Part shown: piece by piece, positions 36,515-47,130 of the stretch
Layout of the letters: each line of letters begins with the position of its first letter
Numbering within the stretch: position 1 is the first letter of the stretch
Source of the DNA: Notospermus geniculatus
Lineage: Eukaryota > Nemertea > Pilidiophora > Heteronemertea > Lineidae
DNA: 64,000 nucleotides
Assembly (NCBI GenBank): GCA_002633025.1
Contig: NMRB01000247.1
Span: 266,051 to 330,050, forward strand
Direction of reading: 5' to 3'
Made by a program: the position numbers and the translations under genes
Notes under the pieces: generated by a model
The model's input: only the letters and a program-made list of their open reading frames with translations
Database searches by the model: none
Told to the model about the DNA's origin: nothing

Positions 36515-38443
36515 ATGGCAGCATTGCATTTATCCGCACTTTTGAAACCGAAAGTGAGTTTTCGACTCGGACTTGCATTCCCTGGACGAGGCCTACGTAG
36601 GCAGTGTAACATCTGCCAGTGCTTTGGTATGTCAGTATTTCCCCTTATTGTTTGGAAGACACTTGCAATCGGTACGCAGACCCATCGCTGCGTGTCCCCT
36701 TTAGTGCGGGCCCTTTGTCATGTTACAGCCCAGCTTTTTTCCGTCAGGCAACAGCAGGGCGGGGAATACTCAGAGATGGAGAACATTCAAAAACACCAGA
36801 TTCACGGGAGGAGCGTTTGTTTTTTACCTTAATTTGGAGCAGTGCAGCGCCACCTCTTTAAAGGCCTACAACTTGCCGCCCCCTCCCCAACTTGCCTTCC
36901 CCCAACCCCCGCCATCCCAAACTCAGCTGGATCCGCCCCAACTGATTATTTACGGGAGAAATGTTGAATCGATTGGATGGTACTTAATATAGCTGAACAG
37001 TGTCACTGGCAGACGGGGAACTACTCGGACAGATGTTACACCAGACATGAACATTAACATTTACATTGTAGTTTAAACTTCTTAAATTAGATGTCGCTGC
37101 TGTCGCCCGGCAAGCTGACACAACCATATCACGTGACGGTGATGGTTAGCCTGGTCCCTGTCCTCCGCTAATACGAGTATTACGAGTATTAGCGGAGCGG
37201 CTTGAGGATAAAGGATCAGTCTTAGGGCGGGAAGTAATCACTGCATGACTGTCGCTGTTGGCGGGAAATGAACAATCGTTGAATGAATGAACGTGGTGTT
37301 TTCTTTCGGGCTCCACCGCCAATTCTTGGCTTTCGAAGCCCGATCAGGGCCGACTGATGATAGAACAAATGTTTTGAGAAGGCGGACGCCTAGTGTAGAA
37401 CCAAGGTAAGACAGCACTAGCTGCACCCTTTCACTGAGTGCCGAGAGATCCGCGCAGTTAGGCCTAGGTAGGACCCCCCGCAGGACGTTCTCGGTAGGCC
37501 TACGTAGGGTGTTGGATATCCTTGCAGCGGATGCCACCAGACTTCAAAGGATTTTCTAAATCATGAGCATTCAATATTTCAACTGGGTTCAGGGTGGCCA
37601 AGGCTAGACTAGGCTTAGTAGGCCTAGTCGTCCACAAATGATGAGCGAGTAGGAAGCTTTAATACGGTGTGCGGCACTTAATGATCTCTGAAGCACGAAC
37701 CGGCATTCCCTTTCATCAGAGTTGATATAGGCCGTGAGACATGCCCATTTATTTTTCACTTTCGTAGCGTAGTTCTGGTAACTAAACATTTCCTCCTGTT
37801 TTATATGAGGATGGGCATGCTGAACACATTCAGCTTGTTACCACAAGACAAAACCTGCACATTTCCAAGATGGCCGCCCTTTTAGGGGGCCAAAGGGATT
37901 AACAGTAGGCCCCCTAGGGGTAAAAAATTTCATGTCTTCAAATCATATCAACATGGGTATCAAATTAAAGGTCTCGGTGAGTACAACAACATGGCATGGG
38001 TTTCATTCCTCAAAATGTACACTGCAACCTTTGAGGGGGTCAAAAAGGGCCACAAATCCGACTTTTGACCCCTTCCGACTAGTTCCACGGGGGCTGCAGG
38101 TGGATGAAAATATTTTTTTCAACATTGCTCTCATAGAGCTCCAAAATGATACCCATGATGACACCCTTTGGGTAACAGTTTTCAAGATCCCGAATTTGGA
38201 CCCTTTTTGGACCCTTTTTTGGAATCTCGAAAACTGTCACCCAAAGGGTGTCATCATGGGTATCATTTTGNTTATCACACTTTTATATTATATTGTATGA
38301 AATTTCACGTTTCTCTGCAGGAGGAAACCAGAGTCCCGAGTGCGAACACATTGGAACGCATCCAGTACCGGCGGTATGCTAGGAAACCAACCTACGCTGC
38401 TCCGGGAGTTGTCATTTTTTGGTTTGGTTTGGCCTCGGATTGA
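36515..38443 (+). CDS. possible small two-exon gene, function unknown
   Basis: Exon 1 (36515-36553) reads MAALHLSALLKPK and ends in a strong GTGAGT donor. A pyrimidine-rich acceptor (CACGTTTCTCTGCAG) precedes 38321-38443, which continues in phase for 40 residues: it begins EETRVPSANTLERIQYRRYA and ends in a short hydrophobic stretch (APGVVIFWFGLASD). The 53-residue product starts like a mitochondrial presequence and resembles small inner-membrane proteins in size only. I cannot name it. Intermediate exons may exist. A hairpin lies in the intron. Confidence 0.3.
37147..37203. repeat. TAGCCTGGTCCC hairpin fragment
   Basis: TAGCCTGGTCCC is followed by a 12-bp stem (CTCCGCTAATAC at 37163 with GTATTAGCGGAG). 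It shares its outer end with the foldback in TMEM97 intron 1 and with 56086-56141. Confidence 0.6.
37204..38141. other. no supported gene
   Basis: A 99-codon minus-strand frame at 37537-37238 has a reasonable ATG context but includes several GGCCTA repeats and no partner exon. Otherwise nothing coding is seen. Confidence 0.4.
38142..38270. repeat. inverted repeat next to a single-N join
   Basis: CAAAATGATACCCATGATGA (38142 onward) pairs with TCATCATGGGTATCATTTTG (ending 38270); the arms are about 46 bp with a loop of about 36 bp. The lone N at 38271 directly abuts arm 2. Confidence 0.85.
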
Positions 38444-38710
38444 GAGGCACCATAATCCACGGTCTGCGCCATCGACTCAGGCGTGACAACTCATCCTGAG
38501 ACTCCAGGCCCAAGCCTATTTCGGTCCAGTGAGTACCATCCGTACATGTAGTAGTCGTCCAGTGAGTACCGTCCGTAGGCCTACTTGTACCCGTCCGCCC
38601 ATGGGAATACATAAAAAGACACGCTCCTAAGCCCTCCTCTGCCTAGTGTGGTCCATTTGTTCCACAAAAAGCCCTTTGAAACGTCTTTCCCCGCGCGTCA
38701 AATTAGTACC

Positions 38711-38807
38711 GTACCCAGCCATTGGGTGGGGATTGCCAGAGTACCCAGCTTTAGTAGGGGGTGGGGATTGAAAAGTACCCAGCCAAAAGGGGTGGGGATT
38801 CAAAATT
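38711..38807. repeat. three degenerate copies of GTACCCAGC...GGTGGGGATTG
   Basis: Units begin at 38711, 38741 and 38785, each GTACCCAGC plus 9-16 variable bases plus GGTGGGGATT. A minisatellite-like short array. Confidence 0.8.
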
Positions 38808-39383
38808 GCTGTTACCAGCCGAAGGCTTATGAAAATGTGGAGTAGACTGTCACTGATGTGCAACACACTTTATGGGGAGTGAGAGGTAGGTAGGCCTACT
38901 AAGGAGCATGGCCCTCCTTGCAATGACACTAGGCCTAGATAGGCCCCGGGATAGAGGCCTTGCTGGTGGCGCCATCTGGTGGTCTTGAAATGATCTGGGC
39001 ATAAGAAATCACACATCAGTCCCCATCCTGACGTTATTAACAGTTTTGATTTCCAGACTTAGACAAACATTTTTTACGCCTATCAGTTTCGCCAATCGCA
39101 CGCCAATCAGCCAATCGACATGATCGAGGTTGTTCGTGATTGTACTCGACCATGAACCAGCCTATCAGGGGCCTCTTTTGTGGAATAACCCCTGCATTGA
39201 CTGAGCGGAATTCCACAATGACGTCACAGAATGATATTAAACGTATTCACGACCAATCGCCACAAAGACTCGTTACGGCCCGCACTCGCACTGGGAGGGA
39301 GTATTTTGCCGACTTCTCGTATTTTCAGACTGTTCATAGGCGTGAATTTACCCAACCGCCTCTTTTAGGCCTTGTATTTCGGA

Positions 39384-39998
39384 ATGAACAACATGCCATG
39401 GGTTACAACTATGGCTGCGCCGGGATCGCAATCGAAACAAATTTTCAACGGTGGACATGGAAAAGGGCAGAAACCGCAGCAGAATGGAATAATTCCTCAT
39501 CATGATGTCGACGGCCATTTTGGTCGATCTCGAGGTACGTCGGAAGTCGCTGTTCAAACTAACGTTTTAAATGGAAATACAGACGATGGACTACCCGATC
39601 ATATCATACATATTGCCAAGGAGTTAGCGAAGGACATTGTCCATCATGTGGCACAAACAAGGAACGGCCGACCGAGCAGCAAATACGCCAAAACTATGCG
39701 ACGAACGGTTGCGGAGATTTCAGAACGACACAACATCCTCTTCGGCAGTATGGTGAATAAATTACAAATTACGGAGGCGAATGCCCAGCTAACTTTTACA
39801 AGTGTTTTTGAAGAAATATTCATTGATGGACAAGTGAACTGGGGGCGAGTGGTTGCTGTGTATGCTTTTGGAGCCCGTTTGGGGGATTATAGTGTAAAAA
39901 ATGGAATGTCTCCAGAATTTGTGGACAAGATAGCCGGTTTTGTCGGCGAATATGTTGCTAACAAGCTTGGTCATTGGATAGATAAAAATGGGGGTTGG
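39384..39998 (+). CDS. Mcl-1-like Bcl-2 family protein, first coding exon
   Basis: Bcl-2 family proteins control mitochondrial outer-membrane permeabilisation. This exon encodes 205 residues from ATG 39384 (ATG 39411 has a better initiation context, so the true start may be there). BH1 is VNWGRVVAVYAFGARL (from residue 151), BH2 ends in WIDKNGGW (198-205), and GQVNWGR and the helix order match Mcl-1. The BH3 region aligns without gaps to Mcl-1 (TMRRTVAEISERHN...FGSMVNKL), but the canonical Gly-Asp pair is Val-Ala. The exon ends exactly after the Trp of GGW at a GTAGGT donor, the intron position known in Bcl-2 and Bcl-xL. The last exon with the membrane anchor was not found; a single N lies at 40008. 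If the intron is retained, the frame runs to 40121. Confidence 0.88.
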
Positions 39999-40743
39999 GT
40001 AGGTATCNCTGTATTATTATTTAAACTGTACAGGAACTTAGACCTTTGTTACGTTGTACTGTGTGGTGGTTTTTCATCTGCTGTAGGCCAACTCAATCTT
40101 GTGGATGTGGCATTGTCATAAAGTTTCAACATTTGCTTCAGTTTACATTTTAGCCTATGTTTAGAATGTACATTTAAATTCTCTCATACTGTCAGACATA
40201 AGTTGTATGCCCTACACATTTGAAGGCCCGAATTCAATACAGGCACAGGACAGATGCTGTAGGCCGACTGGGCAGGAGTCTCACTCTCATACATACGGCA
40301 CAGTATGATTCCCCCAGAAGCACTTTGTCACTTTGGTGCCCCCAAGAGGGGGGTCTGTCTTGGCATGAATAAGTGAGCACACAATACAGTGTTGTTGGCA
40401 AGGCTTCACAACATTTAAAGCAAGTTTGTTAGTCTTGGTCATGGGTTCCTGAATTAGATGACAGGAGTGACTTCACATCATACAGTAAGAAACAGCCCAA
40501 GCGAAACCATAGAAGAGGAGATAATGCAGACAGTAGTGAACGTTGTGTAGGCTTATGTATGTTTTTCATCCACTCACTGAAGCATTAGAGCCAATATTGC
40601 AAGTTAGGTGAAGAGTACACATGTAGTAAGGTGCTATAATTGACCTCTGTTCTCGGCTTAAAAAAGTGAGGTGAGGAACATGATGCAGAAGAAAAGGATG
40701 CACTTTTAGAGAGGAAATTTGGCTTTATCGTACACTCTACATG

Positions 40744-40918
40744 TAATAGGAGCTGTCAGCGAGTTGACCACTAGGTGTCACTAGGGCCCAATTCAATGCA
40801 TCTAGCGGACCCAGTCATTATCGATCGAGCAGCGATCATAATAGATTTCCTGTACATTTGGTCCGCTAAGACTGTGCTGCCATCTGTTAGCAATATGCGC
40901 GGCTGACTGCTCCTATTG
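40744..40918. mobile_element. 175-bp MITE, copy 1
   Basis: AATAGGAGCTGTCAGC opens and GCTGACTGCTCCTATT closes the element (15 of 16 paired). It is almost identical, with about one difference seen, to 57305-57479. No coding content. Confidence 0.85.
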
Positions 40919-41123
40919 TATTCCAATCATATTTACATACGTACTCTCTTTTACATGTATGATTGCAGGTACATGTCTCTGTTACTATTAGCCAAAGTTG
41001 CTCTCTCAACCTTTGAAAACCTGTATCATCTTCTTCACCTGGTTCGGTAAAAAGAAATCCAGTGGGGAGAGCATGTTGAATAAACATACTTCCCCCATGC
41101 TAGCAGAAAGATGTTGCAGATGA

Positions 41124-41234
41124 CCAGGCCTTTCCGTTTGACGGGCGCGAAAACGCATGTGCTTCGCAAACAATGGAAATTCTATGGTTTGCGAGGCGCA
41201 TGCATTTTCGCGCCTGTCAAACGGAAAGGCCTGG
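41124..41234. mobile_element. 111-bp hairpin element
   Basis: CCAGGCCTTTCCGTTTGACG and its inverse form long arms around an AAATTCTA-type centre, with GCGCGAAAACGCATG and CATGCATTTTCGCGC inside. One arm recurs inside the MITE at 34950-35202. Confidence 0.85.
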
Positions 41235-42181
41235 ATGACTGAATTGCTCCAAAAAGTTGTCTGAATTGTTCACCAACGCATCATTAGAAATTCGTTCATT
41301 TGACAGACTGAGATGTCGATGATGTTCAACATTGTCATGGATGGAAAATTAAACAATTATATTCTACACGTAACACAATCTTTCCCTGTGTTGAGTTAAC
41401 AGTGGCAATGAATAGTCGTCGTCTTTTCCTAGTCTGGCTGTCCAGCCCAAGTTGTTCACATAAGAAATCGGATTGGATTTTGAACCCATCTGTCGGCTCA
41501 CAGTCCAAAAGAAGCAGACAGTGGGAGTTTGCCATGGGGTAGTTTGCACTGGATTCACAACAATTTACAGTGTAAAAATAGAACTATGGGATTAATGACG
41601 GAAATGTGCAATCTGTCTCGCCTCCAAATTTAGCATCATTTTGAGATGTCCCAACCCCATATTTGAGAAACATCTGGGTCATGCATCTTCCTGAATCTTG
41701 ACACCAGGATATCTTTTCTAAGAATAGGAAGTTTCATAGGAAAAATTCTTTATAATGCAACAGGAACATACATTCACAATCGGGGCCCAGCACTGGTGGA
41801 ACTGCAGTGAAGTTTTCATTGTGTTGATACTGATGGATAGTAAAAAAAAAGTAAAATATTCGTGACATGTCACCACGATCATTTCAAGACTGGAAATTTT
41901 CCATTATACACCATATAATGCCAATCTGCACCAGGAACTTCCACCAATGACCATAAAACGTAAGAATAATGAACACCTTGATAATCTTTGAAACCCACTG
42001 AGCAAAAAAATTGTCCGCCATTTGTTTGTTCTACAGTCTTCACTGTACGGGGAGGGGAGGGGGTATCATCTGACACATCTGCATTGAATTCATGTTCTCA
42101 CTATCTCATTCAGCTAAGAAGCCACCCCACTGTAATGCATGATCCATTTCATTTGACAGCATTGACTTGGTAATGGTTTTA

Positions 42182-42390
42182 CCCTTTCGTTATGTGGGAC
42201 CCGGTCACTGGGTCATCCAAACCCCCACGAAATTTCTGTGGGACCCGGTCACTGGGTCATAGTTGTTTATTCAGTTTCTCGGCAGTTTCTCTTCACTTCT
42301 TCATACAGTAAATCTTGGAGTGAAGGTCACAAAAAAACTAAAATAATGGCCTCCGTAAGCTGGTGACCACATGTGCCAGTAACGAAAGGG
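42182..42390. mobile_element. 209-bp MITE with TTA target duplication
   Basis: The ends CCCTTTCGTTA and TAACGAAAGGG are exact inverted repeats. TTA flanks both sides (42179-42181, 42391-42393). Inside, GTGGGACCCGGTCACTGGGT occurs twice in direct orientation. Confidence 0.8.
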
Positions 42391-43861
42391 TTAGCTGGCT
42401 TTGGGAGAAATAAATGGGTTGTATTATATTGTAAGCAGCATTCTCCACTCGATAAGATTTTTCATGTCTTGTTGGTGGAGTATTTTTTCTGGTGAGTGCT
42501 GTCACCAGTGGGTAATTCAGTCTGTATACCTTATGTACAGTCACACTCACCGTCGTAATATTCATACATTAGACTGCATACATCAGTCGTGTCAGTGCAA
42601 GATGTACTACCAATGGGCATTGATTATACGATACCTTAGCTTTCATGTTGTGTAACATAAAAGACTATGGTGGCAATATGAACTGTGATTATTTCGTGAA
42701 GATTCGGGCAAAAGTTGCAGAGAAATAAAGTTAGGATGATATTAGACTCAATAGAAACTCAGTGATGTCATGACATATCTGTGCCATTTTATCGACTGAA
42801 CGCTTTCTGCAAAAACAAATGTTTTTATTTTTGCCTTCAGTGAGATAAGACAATTATTCGTGAATTACCAACACCGTATTGGTAAAGTAGTACTAGTCAG
42901 CCCCTTCTCATCCATAAACTAAACACACTGTGTTGTGCAGGACAATTTGATTTGCCTTGAACATTATAATTAGACTATTTTGATGTAGTGAAATTGTTGT
43001 ACTGGTACATATGAATATGGATATCAAGTGAACTGTAGGTGTATTCAAAAAGATAGCGCCTACAAAAAGTTCATGTGGAATTTGTTGTGTTCTTGGAGGG
43101 TTTCAAGTCGAATCTTAGTTCCCAAGTTCATATTGTGACTTTAAAATAAATTTTGTTTGTTTAGTTTGAACAAAAATTGTAAGGCTAAGGCCAGTCTGCC
43201 CGGCCCCATCATTCTACCGGGTATGAGAAATAAAGACCACACTTTTGGAAAGGCAGATGTTATCTTAAATAGCCTGCTTGTAAATTTAACACGAGAGGTG
43301 TATTGAATCAATACATGTATGTACGGTATCTTGGTCTATGTGTCGTCTTTTGCTGCTGTAATGGAACACAAAAGAAGAAATTTCCACCTTGATTAACATT
43401 TGATTTTTGAATTTTGGTGATTTACATACCTCTCATTGTTTGAATACTTTTGTCATGTTGATGTTTGGGATATTGACACATTGCGGTTGCAGGTTGATAT
43501 ATATAGGTCAGGTTATCAGACATTGATTGAAATAAACACTAGACTTTTTATGGATGTGAATTAACCTAAACAATATTGACAACAAGTGCAGTCTGCATTT
43601 ATGAAGTAGATTTTCCTATAATAATAATATCTAGAATATATATTTTTTATCATTTCTTTAGATTTTTAATGATAGTGAATTGTCGTGAGAGGTGAATTCA
43701 TCCTCAGAAGCTGATTTTCACAGACACAATGTAGCACACTGAGAACGATACCTCAGTCTGGTTTTCATCGTAATTCCTTTAATTGTGCATTACCGTACAA
43801 AACAACATCTGTAATGATGCATGGATAAGGAGGTTAGCAGACTTTGTAATTCGTAATTTCA

Positions 43862-43892
43862 GAACGTTGAGCATCAATGATGCTCAACGTTC
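43862..43892. repeat. 14-bp perfect hairpin
   Basis: GAACGTTGAGCATC and GATGCTCAACGTTC flank a 3-base loop (AAT). Confidence 0.85.
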
Positions 43893-46316
43893 ATCAGTGT
43901 TGTACCTTAATTTATACATGTATAAATTCAATAGATGTCTAATTATAATAAATTATATATCAGTGGTAATCACTCAGTCTCATTATCAGGTGTGATATGG
44001 TTTTATTCCCATTTCCATTGTTGTTATCAGTGGATGAAGATTTGTGTCATCATGAACCTGTCCATACAAAGCTTTTTACCTTGAAGGTTTACCATCCTCT
44101 CCTAGTCCTGATAGCTTGGTTGTTTTTGGCCAGTGCCTGGAGAATTTCTCATATTTGCTTCTAGTAGTACCCAGCATCTTCTTCAGAATTCAATTTAGAA
44201 TTACTTGAAGCCATCAGGCAGATAATGGGGGGGGGGGCTGAACATGGATGTATTGAACGTGTATTTCCACATATTCACAAATGGCTAGCTTCCTTTTGCA
44301 TTTGGTTTCATCCTAGTTGGAAAGGAACACTTGTGCGAGAAACAGGGATTTCTCATAATCATACATGTAAGTGAAGCCGTTATGTCATAATCATATTTTA
44401 TCTCAAAATAACAGAGCTCCTGATCGGTTTGCCCTTGGCGTTTAAATATACAAAATAGGCCTATAGGATTCCAGTGTGTTTCTGCAGTGCTGGGCATGAC
44501 TGTGACTTTCCTCACATGATCTGGTACAAGAATCAGAGGTGGACTTCCACCTGATTTCCTGGAATCTGACCCACTGAGTAACGACTCATCTGATGTGAAT
44601 AGGGGAAATCCCAAACTTTCCAGGCCTTGTCTGTCATTGGTTACCTATGACTGACCGACTTTATCAGCACATCCTTAATTTTGTTGTTAGTTTTATTATC
44701 TGAGTCTTTCACTGTTTGTTTCTGATTTAGTGAATCCTGGTCACTTTGATATCTCCCACACCCACTTAGATTCAAATTTTCATAAAAATTTCTGTCGTTA
44801 TGAGTTGTGCTGTTGTATTCACTGAGCTGACTTCATGTATAGATGAATGTGGGCTTTTTTGTGTGACCACATATAATAGGCCTACATGTTGTATGCCATA
44901 GAATTTTGCCCAACATGCGTGTGCACTGAGTCAGGTAGGCCAAGCTAGGCTGTTATTTGTATACGAGTTATACAATATAGGTATGGATATTATATGTAAT
45001 AGAAGATCAGGCCACCCTGAGCTTTATTCATGAACCAAACAATAGTTGGGCTGTAAAATTTTGACTGTATGCCAGATTTTTCATGTGCTTTGAGTTTTGT
45101 GGGACTAATGAAAGGAGATATTCAAAGATAAATTCTTTTGGTATGTATACTATGTGTCATGAGGTATTAAAAGGAGATTTCAATCAAACTGACTACATTC
45201 ATAGACTTTCCTGCCTTTGCCTTTTCAAAATATTGGACAGCGTGTCTTTGGTCTATTGCTGAGGTTGATTCATGCTTGAAGTCGAATAATAATTTATATT
45301 GATGTGTTATTTCATTGGTGTATTATGATTTTTCAGAGACGCTTGCACCAAAAAAGGTAAGTACACCAAGGCAAAGGGGTGGTTCTGACCGGCAGTATTT
45401 GCTAAACCATAACTAAAGCATCCAGAACCAGCGAAGTATAAACTAATGAGTAATAATAATATGTTACCTTTTATTCTAAGTACCATAGATTATCTGCTAA
45501 TGAAAGGAAATAATTTTAAATAAATTCATATTTTAATAAACCACTTTCATTATTATCAGTTATATTTCCTTCTCATTGGGAGACAAGTACTCATCAAGCA
45601 GGTCTACACAGCACGCTTTACACAACCAAAATATACATGTTCATGTACAAACACAACACCATACATGATTTATACTATCCGGTGATGATGAATAGGTACA
45701 ATACATACTGTACACAACAGTCGTAGTTGCATTGTCTCCCTCAGCTTGGTTCATATCATTCAACAATTATCATCCACTTGCAACTTGGCAACTCACAATT
45801 CACGTGAAATTTCCATCTCTCATGAAACATAACTTCCTTATCACTGTTTCTTGTACAGTTTTAGCTCAGTCACTTTAGTTGTGTTTTCAAGTCATGGGAA
45901 AAGACAAATGAGGCAAACCCATTTTGGAACATTTTCGATTTGGTGACTGGTAACTTTCATGTATTGCATTCACTGGCTGTTTTCACTCCTTACCATAATT
46001 CATCAACTTTTCACACACAGTTCTGCCTTTCGTCTTCCTCGCTCATTTATTTGTAAAAGTCTATGTTGTCTTGTACCAGTACATGTGAAGTACATGAATT
46101 GGGAGCTTAGATAAGGCTCATTAAAAAGAAAACATTAAAGATTTAAAAATATACATGTTTTAATATTTATTCTTTGCCTTTTTTGTTCAAATGTAGTTTA
46201 GTGGCACCCACTTTGTGCAAGAACTTGGCAAAATACTGGATTCACTGCAATATTTATGCCATTTCTCCCTACATGTAAGTAATGACTTCGGCTAACTGGA
46301 CTTTTAGGGTCATATT

Positions 46317-46433
46317 CATAAAGCGGTTCTATCGTTAGAACCGTCTTAGACCGTTTCCAAGTGTAGTGGTGAAGTACGCTTGGAACCAGCCTAAGACGGT
46401 TCTGATGATAGAACCACTTTATGAATACGACCC
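46317..46433. mobile_element. Harbinger-like foldback MITE with TTA target duplication
   Basis: GGGTCATATTCATAAAGCGG opens and CCACTTTATGAATACGACCC closes, with TTA on both flanks. The arms extend about 50 bp (GGTTCT...AGAACC, TAAGACGG). The ends resemble the GLE1 intron element at 21856. Confidence 0.8.
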
Positions 46434-46524
46434 TTAATGATCAAGTCAAGTGGAGCCTGAATACGCTAAATAAGAGGAAACTAGGTTTGGTGTGCTGATC
46501 AGAACACCATCACATGAACCAGCT

Positions 46525-47130
46525 CCTGGGGAGCCCTGAGAGCACAGTGGTAATCACGCCTGCTTAGTGTCAAGTCCCGGGTTCGAATCCCGACCATATG
46601 GGATTAGGCCTAGGTCAGAACACTACACACATGATTCAGCTCTTGGGGAGCCTTGATAGCCTAGTGGTTATCACGTCTGCTTAGTTAGCGTCAGTCCCGG
46701 GTTCGAATCCCGACCATATGGGATTAGATCAGAACACTATCAACCGTGATTCAGCTCTTGGGAGCCTAGTGGTCATCATGCCTGCTTGGCGGCAAATCCC
46801 GGGTTCGAATCCCGGGCGATATGGGATTAGATCAGAACACTATCAACATGATTCAGCTCCTGTGGAGCCTTGATAGCCTAGTGGTTTCACGTTCGCTTAG
46901 TTAGCGTCAAGTGCCGGGTTCGAATCCCGGGCGATATGGGATTAGATCAGAACACTATCCACATGATTCAGCTCTTGGGGAGCCTTGATGTTTCACGTTC
47001 GCTTAGTCAGCGTCAAGTGCCGGGTTCGAATCCCGGGCCACATGGGATTAGATCAGAACACTATCCACATGATTGAGCTCTTGGGGAGCCTTGATAGCCT
47101 AGTGGGTGGTATCCCGGGCCATATGGGATT
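46525..47130 (+). repeat. tandem array of about six tRNA-like units
   Basis: Each unit of roughly 105-118 bp contains an A-box-like TAGCCTAGTGGTTATCAC, a GTTCGCTTAGTTAGCG segment, a B box GGGTTCGAATCCCG and a spacer GGGATTAGATCAGAACACTA...TCAGCTCTTGGGGAGCC. The order resembles tRNA-Val. Units vary by deletions (one lacks the A box, the last lacks the anticodon region). No acceptor stem pairs well, so this is a SINE-derived satellite rather than a tRNA cluster. Confidence 0.75.

Larger units (their letters stand above)
39999..46313. other. intron or downstream region of the Bcl-2 family gene
   Basis: A/T-rich, with no exon that I can join after GGW. Candidate acceptors were tried at about 40030, 45340 and 46200 without giving a membrane anchor. 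Several small elements are listed separately. Confidence 0.4.

Noticed and set aside
37238-37537. 99-codon minus-strand frame starting MASAARISNTL
   Set aside because: Contains repeat motifs and lacks a partner exon or recognisable domain; kept only as a possibility.
45347-45366. 20-bp exon-like segment between TTTTTCAG and GTAAGT as the next Bcl-2 family exon
   Set aside because: It encodes only RRLHQK-type residues and cannot supply the expected membrane anchor; likely chance signals.
46200-46276. Segment after an ATGTAG acceptor reading FSGTHFVQELGKILD
   Set aside because: Not hydrophobic, no similarity to Bcl-2 family C-termini.
46525-47130. Functional tRNA gene cluster
   Set aside because: B boxes are good but acceptor and anticodon arms do not pair consistently, and units differ by deletions.
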